Shown one piece after another: positions 25,433 through 34,073 of a stretch of DNA of 64,000 nucleotides. A model generated the notes under the pieces. That model was not told the DNA's origin. It was given only the letters and a program-made list of their open reading frames with translations, and ran no database searches. The translations under genes and the position numbers were made by a program. Positions within the stretch are counted from its first letter, which is position 1. The number at the start of each line of letters is the position of its first letter. Source of the stretch: Streptomyces griseocarneus (GTDB taxonomy: Bacteria > Actinomycetota > Actinomycetes > Streptomycetales > Streptomycetaceae); NCBI RefSeq assembly GCF_014655595.1, contig NZ_BNBL01000006.1, positions 1 to 64,000 of the forward strand, in the 5' to 3' direction.

Positions 25433-26995
25433 CTATCGTCGGATGCCGGTCGCGAACGGCAGCGTGTTGACGAACGCCCGGTGGTGCTCGCGGTCGCACC
25501 ACTCGAGCTTGAGGTAGCTCTTGCCCGCCGAAGCTCTTATGGTCCGCTTGTCGCGCGCCAGCGCCTCCGGCGAGCGCGACGAGACGGTGATGTAACCGAC
25601 CAGGTTGACGCCCGCCGCGCCGCTGGCGAGGTCCTCGCCGCGCTGGTCGACGCGGGAGTGGTGGGCGACGTCGCGGGGGTCGACGACCCGGTTCATCTTG
25701 GCGGCGCGCGAGGCGTCCGCGTCGTCGTTCGTCTTCTCGGTCAGCATCCGCTCGATGGCCACGTCGGTCGGCTCCAGGTCCATGCAGACCGCGACCGTAC
25801 GGATCACGTCCGGGGTGTGCACGAGGAGCGGGGCGAGGAAGTTGACGCCCACGGGCGTCATCGGCCACTCCTTCACCCACGCCGTCGCGTGACACCAGGG
25901 CGCGCGCGTGGACGACTCCCGGGTCTTCGCCTGGAGGTAGGTGGGCTCCATGGCGTCCAGCTCGGCCGGCCAGGCGTTGCGCTTGGTCATCGCCTGGATG
26001 TGGTCGATCGGGTGGTCCGGGTCGTACATCGAGTGCACGAGCGACGCCAGCCGCCCCTGACCGAGCGGCTGCCGCACCCGGATGTCGGCCTCGGCGAGCC
26101 GGGCGCAGATGTCCGTCAGTTCGCGCGCCATGACCACGGCCAGGCCCGCGTCCCGGTCCAGCCGCTGCCTGCCGCCGCCCTCGTGCCGGGAGGCCCGGGA
26201 GATGGCCTGCGCCTCGGCGGCCAGCTCGCGGCTGTAGTGCATGCACGCCACGAGGTACGCGCGGTGCTGCTCGGACGACGTCGAGACCATCGACTGCAGC
26301 TGGTCGTACGACTCCTTCAGCCAGTCCGGGGCGCTGTCGTCGCCGCGCCGCTCGACGTCCTTGGCGTGCGCGTCGGGGTCGGCGGGCAGCGTACGGGCGA
26401 GCATCTGGATGCGGGTGACGTAGCCGTCGCCGTTGGCGACGTGCTTGAGCAGCGTGCCGAACCGCTCGACCAGCGCCTCCTGGTCCTCCGAGTCGCGCAG
26501 CCCGACGCCCGGCCCCTCGATCTCGATCGCGGCCGTCACGGTGCGGCGGTCCGCGTGCAGCAGCACGGCGATCTCGTCCGGCCCGAAGGGCGCGGAGAGC
26601 CAGTTGATCCGCCCGATGCCCGGCGGCGGGCCCACCTCGACCTCCCGCCCGTCCAGGCGGGTGCCGGCCTCGGTCGCCGAGGAGCGGTACGTGGCGCCGC
26701 GGCGGAGGGTGCGCTTGTACGAGCGGTTGATCTCGAACCACTTGTAGAAGGTGCGGTTCTTGTACGGCACGTAGACGGCCGCGAGGGAGAGCGCGGGGAA
26801 GCCGGTGAGGGTGACGATCCGCAGCGGGAGGAAGGGCACCAGGAGGCCGCACATCATGCCCAGGAACGCCCCGGCGATGATCAGGGCGATCTCGCCGGTC
26901 TCCCGGTTCTTGCCCACGACCGCGTTGGGGCGCGCGCGGCCGATCAGATACGTACGGCGGGCCGCGATCGGCTGGGACTGGGCCGGGATCGTCAA
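25433..26995 (-). CDS. SCO6880-family type IV secretion protein (cluster B)
   Basis: A 520-residue protein beginning RRTYLIGRARPNAVVGKNRE, then two membrane segments (about 35-75) in a PrgI-like layout, followed by a long soluble domain with PFGPDEIAVLLHADRRTV, WLKESYDQLQSMVSTSSEQH and STRAPWCHATAWVKEWP. I recall this pattern from the SCO6880 family, partner of VirB4-type ATPases. The start is a TTG overlapping the stop of the upstream TrbL-like gene (TTGA), with GGAGGTGAG inside that gene as the ribosome site. Counterpart of the 11756 gene in cluster A. Confidence 0.8.
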   Translation of the reverse strand: MTIPAQSQPIAARRTYLIGRARPNAVVGKNRETGEIALIIAGAFLGMMCGLLVPFLPLRIVTLTGFPALSLAAVYVPYKNRTFYKWFEINRSYKRTLRRGATYRSSATEAGTRLDGREVEVGPPPGIGRINWLSAPFGPDEIAVLLHADRRTVTAAIEIEGPGVGLRDSEDQEALVERFGTLLKHVANGDGYVTRIQMLARTLPADPDAHAKDVERRGDDSAPDWLKESYDQLQSMVSTSSEQHRAYLVACMHYSRELAAEAQAISRASRHEGGGRQRLDRDAGLAVVMARELTDICARLAEADIRVRQPLGQGRLASLVHSMYDPDHPIDHIQAMTKRNAWPAELDAMEPTYLQAKTRESSTRAPWCHATAWVKEWPMTPVGVNFLAPLLVHTPDVIRTVAVCMDLEPTDVAIERMLTEKTNDDADASRAAKMNRVVDPRDVAHHSRVDQRGEDLASGAAGVNLVGYITVSSRSPEALARDKRTIRASAGKSYLKLEWCDREHHRAFVNTLPFATGIRR

Positions 26996-28380
26996 CTCCG
27001 CTCACCTCCGGATGTATTGCTCTTGCTGTTGTTCTGCGCGCGGGGCGCCGGGCCCGGTGCTGCGGAGGGAGCGCTTCCGTTGCCGCCGCCGCTCGGGGCC
27101 GCGGGGCGTGCGCTGTGGGCGGCCACACCGCCGGACATGGCACTGGCGGGACGGGCCTGGTGAGACGACCCTCCGCCGCCGTTGCCGCGGGCGCTGTGGG
27201 TGGTGATGCCCTGCTTGACCAGGGCGGCAGGCGAGGAGATCACTGCGGCGGCCTGCCGGGAGGCCGCGTCGTTGCTGGCGGCGCGGCTGCTGACGATCTC
27301 GTCGCCGAAGCCGGGCACGAAGCGGTAGATCATCGCACTGGCGAAGATCGCGAGAATGATGATGGCGAGGCCGGACACGACGGCGGAGAAGGCGGTCGGG
27401 CCGGTCCCGTTGGACAGCGCGCCGGCCAGGCCGAGGACGATCACGATGATCGGCTTGACCAGGATGACGGCGATCATGATGCCCGCCCAGCGGCGGACGT
27501 GCCCCCACATGTTCTTGTCGACCAGCCCCGCGTACACCGCCGTGCCGAGGATGGCCCCGACGTACAGCAGCGCGGCCCGGATCACCAGCTCCAGCCACAG
27601 CACGCCCGCGGCGAGCACCGACACGAGCGAGACCACGATCAGCATGATCGGCCCGCCGCCGATGCCGTTGCCCTTCTTGAGCGCGTCGGCGAACCCGCCG
27701 AAGAACGCGTCGTTGTTGGCCCCCGAACCGGCGGCGATCACCTCGGTCACGGCATCGGTGGCCGAGACGACCGTGTAGAGGATCAGCGGCGTGAACGCCG
27801 ATGCCAGGACCGTCAGCCACAGGAACCCGACCGCCTCGGTGACCGCCTCCGAGAACGGCACGCCCCGCACCGCCCGCTTGGCGACGGCCAGCAGCCACAG
27901 GATGAGCGTGAGGATGGTGGACGCGGCGAAGACCACCGCGTACTGGCGGAGGAAGGGCGCGTTGGTGAAGTCGACGTTGCCGGTGTTCTGGACGGCGTCG
28001 GACAGCTTGTTGATGATCCACGAACCGGCCTCGGCGCAACCCTTTGCCAGTGAGGCCAGGGGGTCCAGGGCGTTGGGGGGGTCGGCGGGGGTGGTGCTAC
28101 CGCCTCCGGCGCCGCTTCCGGCTTTGCTGCCGTCGCAGTACTTCTTTGCCGGGCCGATGAGCAAGTCGCAGGGATTGTTGCTGGGACTTGCCGTCGGCGT
28201 GGGTGATCCGGTCGCGCCGGGGGTCGGGGTGGCGCTTCCAGCCGGCGTCGGGGTGGTGCTTCCGCCCGGTGTCGGCGTAGGAGCGGCAGCCACACGTGTG
28301 GCCAGGAGAACGACGGCTGTTTGAACGCCCGCCAGGGCACCGGCGAGGGTAAGGGCACGTCGGCGCGGCCTACCGGGCAT
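26992..28380 (-). CDS. polytopic membrane protein, TrbL/VirB6-like (cluster B)
   Basis: A 462-residue protein. A hydrophobic, signal-peptide-like N-terminus is followed by a Pro/Thr repeat (TPTPGGSTTPTPAGS) and a Cys-containing segment (NPCDLLIGPAKKYCDG). About seven membrane helices lie between residues 145 and 375, including VVFAASTILTLILWLLAVA and VILVKPIIVIVLGLAGALS. The end is Ser/Ala/Gly-rich. It is the likely inner-membrane pore of cluster B. GGAGG precedes the ATG at 28380, which lies 11 bases inside the end of the VirB8-like gene. It differs from its cluster A counterpart in having an extracytoplasmic N-terminal region and a shorter tail. Confidence 0.78.
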   Translation of the reverse strand: MPGRPRRRALTLAGALAGVQTAVVLLATRVAAAPTPTPGGSTTPTPAGSATPTPGATGSPTPTASPSNNPCDLLIGPAKKYCDGSKAGSGAGGGSTTPADPPNALDPLASLAKGCAEAGSWIINKLSDAVQNTGNVDFTNAPFLRQYAVVFAASTILTLILWLLAVAKRAVRGVPFSEAVTEAVGFLWLTVLASAFTPLILYTVVSATDAVTEVIAAGSGANNDAFFGGFADALKKGNGIGGGPIMLIVVSLVSVLAAGVLWLELVIRAALLYVGAILGTAVYAGLVDKNMWGHVRRWAGIMIAVILVKPIIVIVLGLAGALSNGTGPTAFSAVVSGLAIIILAIFASAMIYRFVPGFGDEIVSSRAASNDAASRQAAAVISSPAALVKQGITTHSARGNGGGGSSHQARPASAMSGGVAAHSARPAAPSGGGNGSAPSAAPGPAPRAQNNSKSNTSGGERS

Positions 28381-29245
28381 AAGTGAAGCCTCCGTACTCC
28401 TTGACGGCTTTTGTGATGTCCTCGGAACCGGAAGCAGGGATGTCGCCGGCGACAGGTGCTGGGCCGTCCGTCTGGGAATCGTCTTCGATCTTCCAGTCGG
28501 CACCGACCCACTTCAGTTCGAAGGTCCAGGTCTTCCAATCCGTACGCACGGGGTCGGTCGAACCGGTTCCTGCCATGCCGATCAAGCCGGTGTACCAGAC
28601 GGCGACCTTGGCGCTGTCAGCGTTGAACGCCACCACCTTGGTGCCCACTGGGATAGTGCGTGAGATGAAGGTCTTGTCCTTTGGCGGGTTGCCTGCCGCG
28701 TCGAGGCCGAGCCTCTTCAGGAAGTCTGCCGAGTACGCCTGGTCCTGCGGGCCCTTGAGTTTGGCAGCGGCGTCAGTGGTGTAGATCGCATCCACGATCG
28801 CGTGACGACTGTCCGCCTTGAACATCCCGTCACCCCCCAACGCCACCGCGAAATTCGCCGCGGCGCTCTGCGCCCCCTGCTCCGAATGGGCGAACCCCGA
28901 GGCGATCTGGCCGGTCTTGCCGTCGACCGGCTTGGTGCCGGTGGGGGCCGTCGCCTGGCCGCCGGTGGGGGTGCGGTGGGAGCCGTCGCCGTTGTCGGAG
29001 GAGGAACCGGAGTCGCCGCCGCGGTTGGCGAAGGCGATGGCGGCGATGAGCAGCACCACGACGCCCACGACAGTGATCAGGTTCCGGCCGGAGGGGCGGC
29101 CCGTGCGGCCGGCGCGGCCGCTGCCGCGCCGGGGTGGGGCGTACGGGTCGACCTCGCCCTCCGGGAGGCGCGTGCGCGTCCCGTGGTGGCGGTTGTCGCC
29201 GTAGTCGCCCTGGCCGCTGCCGTAGCCGTCGTCGCCGAGACTCAT
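28370..29245 (-). CDS. single-pass membrane protein with NTF2-like domain (VirB8-like, cluster B)
   Basis: A 291-residue protein. A hydrophilic Gly/Arg-rich cytoplasmic segment of about 55 residues is followed by one membrane helix (LITVVGVVVLLIAAIAFA), a linker and a soluble domain with SAAANFAVALGG, AKVAVWYTGLIG and FELKWVGADWKIED. The final Trp-Lys strand pattern matches VirB8/TcpC-type domains and the protein at 9554 in cluster A. GGCGGAGC precedes the ATG. A 228-bp gap separates it from the small gene upstream, so it may have its own promoter. Confidence 0.66.
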   Translation of the reverse strand: MSLGDDGYGSGQGDYGDNRHHGTRTRLPEGEVDPYAPPRRGSGRAGRTGRPSGRNLITVVGVVVLLIAAIAFANRGGDSGSSSDNGDGSHRTPTGGQATAPTGTKPVDGKTGQIASGFAHSEQGAQSAAANFAVALGGDGMFKADSRHAIVDAIYTTDAAAKLKGPQDQAYSADFLKRLGLDAAGNPPKDKTFISRTIPVGTKVVAFNADSAKVAVWYTGLIGMAGTGSTDPVRTDWKTWTFELKWVGADWKIEDDSQTDGPAPVAGDIPASGSEDITKAVKEYGGFTYAR

Positions 29246-29473
29246 GCTCCGCCTGCTCCCTCATACGTCGTGGCCGGCTTGCCGCCCGTATATGACGGTA
29301 GCGGTGGGAAGGGAATCCGGGGGGTGGGCGAAGGGGTGTGAGGGGGCATCAGGTGGCAGCCTCGGTGCGGGGGGACTCGGGGACGAGAGGGTCTGCGCGG
29401 GAGTGATGCGCGGCGGGACCGGACGGAAACGGACGGAAGCGGAAGGGGCGGACTGGGGGCGCGTAAGGGGGGC

Positions 29474-29785
29474 TCAGACGGCCATGCCGTAGACGATCGT
29501 GAACAGCGTGCCGAGCGAGCCGATGATGAACACCCCCGTCAGGCCCGCCACGATCAGGCCCTTGCCCTGCTCGGCGCTGAACGTGTCCCGGAGTGCCGTC
29601 GCGCCGATGCGCTGCTTTGCCGCGCCCCAGATCGCGATCGCCAGGCAGAGCAGGATCGCCGCCGCCATGATGACCTCGATCATCACGCGTGCTTCGCGCC
29701 CGAGTTCACCGAACGGGCCCCATTTCGGGGCGATTCCGCCAATGATGGTGTTGATGTCGCCCTTGTTGCCGGCAGCCAAAAACAT
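29474..29785 (-). CDS. small two-segment membrane protein, VirB2-like pilin candidate (cluster B)
   Basis: A 103-residue protein. A short N-terminal region (DINTIIGGIAPKWGPFGEL) precedes two membrane helices (about 35-52 and 75-100) separated by a charged loop (KQRIGATALRDTFSAEQGKG). It has the same relative position and topology as the protein at 9274 in cluster A. GGTGAG precedes the ATG. The pilin assignment is inferred from size, topology and synteny; no sequence signature of a known pilin is seen. Confidence 0.62.
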   Translation of the reverse strand: MFLAAGNKGDINTIIGGIAPKWGPFGELGREARVMIEVIMAAAILLCLAIAIWGAAKQRIGATALRDTFSAEQGKGLIVAGLTGVFIIGSLGTLFTIVYGMAV

Positions 29786-30112
29786 TTCTAACTCACCGCC
29801 CCTTATGGGTAGTTGTATCCCCTCCGCCGCACGGCAAAGGTCAGGACCTATCTTCGCCGACGATGCCGCCCCGCATGTCGATTTGGCGGCATTTTTTGCC
29901 GGAACCCGTACGAGTGAGCGGTGGTGCCGCCCTGACCTGCGGCGAAGCCCCGTTGTCAGTGGGGGGTCCTAGGGTGACTCTGTGTATCACGCGTATGGAC
30001 GCCGAGCAATGAGCGGCGATACAGGGGGGCGCGGAGATGTTCAAACGACAGTGTGTTCGGTGGGTACTCTTCCTGATCTGCGCATGGAGCCGCGCACGGT
30101 TCGAGATCAAGG
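29786..30112. other. 327-bp divergent intergenic region between cluster B and the Ser/Thr kinase
   Basis: The region separates the leftward cluster B genes from the rightward kinase gene and must hold both promoters. It is less GC-rich than its surroundings near 29890-29900 (T-rich). I see a TAGGGT at 29970-29975 but no correctly spaced -35. No gene, repeat or clear palindrome was found. Confidence 0.5.
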
Positions 30113-31570
30113 GTGGTACGCGTGCTGGTTGCCGGTCGTTACCGGTTGGGGGAGCCGCTCGGCCGTGGGGGAATGGGCGAAGTCTGGCAGGGGCACGACG
30201 AGGTGCTGGGCCGTCAGGTGGCGGTCAAGCTGCTCCTGGGGGACGACTCCGACGAGTCCTCCGCTATGCGCTTCCGGATGGAGGCCCAGACGGCCGCGCG
30301 CCTGAATCACCCTCAGGTCGTCGCCGTGTACGACTTCGGCGAGTGGGACGGCCGCTTCTATCTCGTCATGGAACTTGTCCAGGGGCCGAGCCTGCAGGGC
30401 GAGCTCGCGGCCCAGGGGACGCTCGCCGTGCGCCGCGTGGCCGACATCGCCGCCCAGACGGCGTCCGGCCTGGCTGCCGCGCACGCGCAGGGGGTGGTCC
30501 ACCGCGATGTGAAGCCCGGAAACCTGATGGTGGACGCCGCGAGCAGCGCCCTGAAGATCGGCGACTTCGGCATCGCGCGGTTCGTCGACGAGACCTCGGC
30601 CCAGCTGACCCGGGCCGGGCAGATCGTCGGTACGAGCACCTACCTCGCCCCCGAGCGGGCGCTGGGGCGGACGGCCGGCCCGGAGTCGGACGTGTACGCC
30701 CTGGGGTGCGTGCTGTACCAGCTGCTGATCGGCCGGCCGCCCTTCTGGTCCGAGAGCCCGACGACGCTGCTCTACATGCACGTGGACAGCACGCCCGAGC
30801 CGCCGCGGCTGCAGCGGGGCGAGATCCCGTACGCGTTCGAGGCCTTCCTGCTGCGCATGCTGGCCAAGCAGCCGGAGGAGCGGCCGTCGGCCCAGGAGGT
30901 CGCGGACTTCTTCGCCGACGGCTCCTGGGAGGACCGGGCGCAGCCGCTGCCGAACGCCACGGCTCCCCACGCCATGGGCCCGATGGCCGGGGGCCCGCAC
31001 GGCACGGGAGCCAACCGCATGGGCCCCAACGGAATGGGTGCTCCCGGCATGGGCCCCGCAGGCATGGCTCCGACGGCCGTGTCGGCCGCCGTCCCGCCGG
31101 CTCCGGGCGCTCCGCCGCCGCCGTTCGTGCCGCCCCCGTCGCCCGGCCGGTTCGGCCCGCAGCGGGAGAGCACGACCACCTATGCCGCGGTGCCACCGCC
31201 CGCGCGGAAGCGGAAGACGCTGCTCGGCGTCGTCGCCGGGGCGGCCGCCTTCGTGGTCGCGGCCCTGATCGGGGTCAGCATGTTCGAGTCCGGAAGTGGC
31301 GGTGGCGGCAAGGGCGGTTCCTCGCCGTCGGCCGTCCCCGCTGCCGAGGCGAGCCAGGACGGGGACGCGAAGCCTCCGGGCGTCGACGTCGACGCCGTGC
31401 CCTCGCGGACCGCGAAGGCCACCCGCTCGCCGAAGTCCGGGAAGTCGCCGAAGCCGGCGAAGTCCGCGGGGCCGGCGGACGGCTCGGCGCGCCCGTCCTC
31501 GTCGTCCTCGCCCCGGCCCTCGTCCTCGGCGGGCAAGCCGAAGAAGCCGCGCGAGCGGGACGACGACTGA
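30113..31570 (+). CDS. membrane-anchored Ser/Thr protein kinase
   Basis: A 485-residue Hanks-type kinase. The glycine loop is LGRGGMGEVWQ, the ATP Lys is in VAVKLLL, the catalytic loop VVHRDVKPGNLMV, the metal loop GDFGIAR, and the activation region ends GTSTYLAPERA. After about residue 280 a Met/Gly/Pro-rich linker leads to a membrane helix (LLGVVAGAAAFVVAALIGV, about 365-383) and a short Ser/Pro/Lys-rich outer tail without PASTA repeats. GTG 30113 is used here; GTG 30122, with AAGGG better spaced, is an equally good start. It is divergent from cluster B and could phosphorylate its cytoplasmic parts (inference). Confidence 0.88.
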   Translation: MVRVLVAGRYRLGEPLGRGGMGEVWQGHDEVLGRQVAVKLLLGDDSDESSAMRFRMEAQTAARLNHPQVVAVYDFGEWDGRFYLVMELVQGPSLQGELAAQGTLAVRRVADIAAQTASGLAAAHAQGVVHRDVKPGNLMVDAASSALKIGDFGIARFVDETSAQLTRAGQIVGTSTYLAPERALGRTAGPESDVYALGCVLYQLLIGRPPFWSESPTTLLYMHVDSTPEPPRLQRGEIPYAFEAFLLRMLAKQPEERPSAQEVADFFADGSWEDRAQPLPNATAPHAMGPMAGGPHGTGANRMGPNGMGAPGMGPAGMAPTAVSAAVPPAPGAPPPPFVPPPSPGRFGPQRESTTTYAAVPPPARKRKTLLGVVAGAAAFVVAALIGVSMFESGSGGGGKGGSSPSAVPAAEASQDGDAKPPGVDVDAVPSRTAKATRSPKSGKSPKPAKSAGPADGSARPSSSSSPRPSSSAGKPKKPRERDDD

Positions 31571-31636
31571 CGGGACGACGGCCGGCACGGTGACGGCTGA
31601 CAGACGGCGGCTGCCGGGCGGCCGGGGCGTGGAGGG

Positions 31637-31858
31637 TCAGTCCTCGATGCCCTCGACGAAGTGGTCGAACTCGCCCGCCTGGACGCCGAGGACGAACGCG
31701 TCCCACTTGGCGTCGGTCGTCACCACGACCTTCTCGGGGTTGATGTTCTCCCGGATGTAGACGTTGCCGTCGTTCCCGAAGGCGACCTCCAAATACTCGG
31801 TCATCTTCTCGTCGTCGGTGGCCGGGATCCACTTGAGACCGGCGGGAATCTCGGGCAC
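31637..31858 (-). CDS. DUF397 domain protein
   Basis: A 73-residue cytoplasmic protein. The pattern YLEVAFGNDGNVYIRENINP then KWDAFVLGVQAGEFDHF matches DUF397, a small family abundant in Streptomyces. Members usually sit beside XRE regulators in BldB/WhiJ-like pairs and may act as their partners. Here no XRE gene is adjacent. AGGAGG precedes the GTG start at 31858. It is divergent from the transglycosylase/NlpC-P60 gene. Confidence 0.82.
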   Translation of the reverse strand: MPEIPAGLKWIPATDDEKMTEYLEVAFGNDGNVYIRENINPEKVVVTTDAKWDAFVLGVQAGEFDHFVEGIED

Positions 31859-32064
31859 GTGCCGCCCCCTCCTGAGATGGGATGTTCGGATGAACGCCGG
31901 CGCTCACCCTAGCGTCGCGCCGCCGGGTCCGGGCCGGTGGCGGGGCGAGGCCGTCTGGTTCCCGCTCGTAGGGTGATGCAGGCTAAAGCGTCGGGGGACG
32001 ACGGAGGCTGACGGACCGTACGGAAGTCCGGATACGCGGTGGGCCCTTGGGGGAGGATTGCGGG

Positions 32065-33075
32065 GTGCGGAAGCTCTGGTTGGGCGTGGGTGCCGGTATC
32101 GGCTTGTGCCTGAGTTTCGTCGGGCTGCTCTTTGTCGGTGTGTACGTGGCCGCGGGGAACATCGTGGGCGGCGGCGGGGGCAGGGGGACGGTCGGGCTGG
32201 CCAAGGGGGCGGTTCCGGATCAGTACCAGGCGCTCGTCGCCCAGTGGGGCAACCTCTGCCCCGCCCTCAACCCGGCGATCCTCGCCGCGCAGCTCTACAC
32301 CGAGAGCAACTGGAACCCCAGGGCCGTCAGTCCCGCCGATGCCCGGGGGATAGCGCAGTTCATCCCGGAGACCTGGGCCGGGCACGCGGTCGACGGCAAC
32401 GGCGATGGAAAGCGGGACATCTGGGATCCTCAGGACGCGATTCCCTCCGCCGCCACCTATGACTGCGACCTCGCCAAGTACGTCAAGAACGTCCCCGGCG
32501 ACATCACGGACAACATGCTCGCTTCGTACAACGCCGGTTCGTACGCCGTCATCAGGGCGGGCGGCATTCCGCCGTACAACGAGACGCAGGGCTATGTGAA
32601 GTCGATCCGCAGTCTGGAGAAGAGCTTCGCGCGGCCGGTCGGCAGGGTTGCGCCGTCGCAGGCGGCGGCCGGGGCGATCTACTTCGCCCAGGAGAAGCTG
32701 GGCACGCCCTACCTCTGGGGCGGTGACGGCACCAAGGAGGACAACGGGCGTTTCGACTGCTCGGGCCTGACGAAGGCGGCGTACGAGTCCGTGGGCATCG
32801 AACTGCCGCGCGTGGCCAACGACCAGTGGAACGCGGGGCCGCACCCCAAGCGGGACGAACTCCTGCCCGGCGACCTGGTCTTCTTCGCGCACGACTTGAA
32901 GGATCCGCGCAGCATCCACCACGTGGGCCTCTACGTGGGCGGAGGGTACATGATCAACGCGCCGTACACCGGAGCTGTGATCAGGTTCGACAAGATTGAT
33001 TCACCGGATTACATCGGTGCGACACGGGTGACGCAGGATGGCGCAAAAGCGCTCCCCAAACCCAAGTCCGCCTGA
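32065..33075 (+). CDS. transglycosylase fused to NlpC/P60 endopeptidase, membrane-anchored (VirB1-like, cluster B)
   Basis: A 336-residue bifunctional wall hydrolase. An N-terminal hydrophobic helix (LWLGVGAGIGLCLSFVGLLF) acts as signal or anchor and has no lipobox. The SLT-like domain has Glu in LYTESNWNPRAV and ARGIAQFIPETW. The NlpC/P60 domain has Cys in GRFDCSGLTKAAY and His in SIHHVGLYVGGG. It has the same domain order as the cluster A enzyme at 6704, but a different anchor. GTG 32065 with GGGGGAGG nine bases upstream is preferred over an earlier TTG. Probable role: local opening of peptidoglycan for the cluster B machine. Confidence 0.85.
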   Translation: MRKLWLGVGAGIGLCLSFVGLLFVGVYVAAGNIVGGGGGRGTVGLAKGAVPDQYQALVAQWGNLCPALNPAILAAQLYTESNWNPRAVSPADARGIAQFIPETWAGHAVDGNGDGKRDIWDPQDAIPSAATYDCDLAKYVKNVPGDITDNMLASYNAGSYAVIRAGGIPPYNETQGYVKSIRSLEKSFARPVGRVAPSQAAAGAIYFAQEKLGTPYLWGGDGTKEDNGRFDCSGLTKAAYESVGIELPRVANDQWNAGPHPKRDELLPGDLVFFAHDLKDPRSIHHVGLYVGGGYMINAPYTGAVIRFDKIDSPDYIGATRVTQDGAKALPKPKSA

Positions 33076-33135
33076 CCGGAACAGCCCGGGCTGGGACGAT
33101 GGGTCACCCTTCGATAACGTCCTAGTGATCATTGG

Positions 33136-33172
33136 GTAGAGAGTGGAACGCTCTACTGGAGTAGGGCGTTCC
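33136..33172. promoter_or_regulatory. overlapping inverted repeats upstream of PAP2 gene
   Basis: A 28-bp near-perfect palindrome (33145-33172; outer arms GGAACGC/GCGTTCC, inner arms CTACT/AGTAG) overlaps a second hairpin (GTAGAG at 33136-33141 with CTCTAC at 33151-33156). The two structures exclude each other in RNA. There is no T run, so an operator or attenuator is as likely as a terminator. Confidence 0.55.
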
Positions 33173-33267
33173 AATGAAGTGGGTGAGCAGCGCCGCAGGC
33201 TGCGGCGCACGGACCACGGGGGTCGGTAGCTGGACGTGGCGACAGGCGACAGATAGGGGCCGGGGCA

Positions 33268-34026
33268 ATGGCTGGACTCGTGACGGGAGACTCCATGCCG
33301 GCGGCCGGGGGCGGTTCGAACCCCGACGACAGACTGCTCTACGAGATCAACGGTCTCGCGAAGTCCGCGCCGCACTGGGCGGACCGCGCGATGGAGTTCA
33401 TCGGCGAGTACGGGATCGTCTTCGGCTTCGCCGTGCTGATGCTGTGCGCGTGGTGGAGCGTCCGCAGGAGCGACGACGCGCCCGCCGGGACTGCGGCCCT
33501 GCTGTGGGCGCCGGTCGCGGCCGGCATCGCGCTCCTGGTCAACATCCCCATCCGCGGCTTCGTCCGCCGCCCCCGGCCCTTCCTCGATCACCAGGGGCTC
33601 GAGGTCCTGGTCAAGGGGAAGACCGACTTCTCCTTCGTCAGCGACCACGCGACGCTGACCATGGCCCTGGGCGTGGGCCTGTTCGTGGCCAACCGGAAGT
33701 ACGGGCTCGTCGGCATCGGCCTGGCGCTGCTCGAGGGCTTCTGCCGGGTCTACATGGGCGTGCACTACCCCACGGACGTCATCGGAGGCTTCGCCCTCGG
33801 CACCGCCGTCACCCTGCTCCTCGCCCCGCTCGCGATGATGCTGCTCACGCCGCTGACGCGGAGGATCGCCGGGACGCGGGCGGGCCGGCTCGTCCGGTCT
33901 GCCGGCGCGCCCGTGGCCGTGGTGCCCGCCGCCGGGGCCGGTGAAGGCGCCGACGACGGCGCCGCCCTCACCGGCCCCGGCACCGCCGGCCGCCCGCGCC
34001 ACCACGACCGCGACCTGGCCGCCTGA
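33268..34026 (+). CDS. PAP2-family membrane phosphatase
   Basis: A 252-residue integral membrane phosphatase with about five helices. The three PAP2 signature blocks are present: RGFVRRPRPFL, SFVSDHATL (in place of PSGH) and CRVYMGVHYPTDVIGG. Such enzymes dephosphorylate lipid pyrophosphates such as undecaprenyl diphosphate, or phosphatidic acid, on the outer side of the membrane. The C-terminus is a long Ala/Gly-rich hydrophilic tail. ATG 33268 has GGGGCCGGGG upstream. It stands alone, upstream of the phosphate-transport region; only a single weak Pho-box-like unit precedes it. Confidence 0.87.
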   Translation: MAGLVTGDSMPAAGGGSNPDDRLLYEINGLAKSAPHWADRAMEFIGEYGIVFGFAVLMLCAWWSVRRSDDAPAGTAALLWAPVAAGIALLVNIPIRGFVRRPRPFLDHQGLEVLVKGKTDFSFVSDHATLTMALGVGLFVANRKYGLVGIGLALLEGFCRVYMGVHYPTDVIGGFALGTAVTLLLAPLAMMLLTPLTRRIAGTRAGRLVRSAGAPVAVVPAAGAGEGADDGAALTGPGTAGRPRHHDRDLAA

Positions 34027-34073
34027 CAGCAGGCCGCCTGGCAGCCGACCGCGTGCCGGTCGGCGTATCGGAC

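Noticed and set aside
29950..29980. Promoter with TTGTCA and TAGGGT before the Ser/Thr kinase
   Set aside because: The spacing between the two hexamers is only 11 bp, too short for a sigma-70-type promoter.
33095..33125. Pho box upstream of the PAP2 gene
   Set aside because: Only a single GGTCACC-like unit is present; the next 11 bases do not match, unlike the clear array at pstS.
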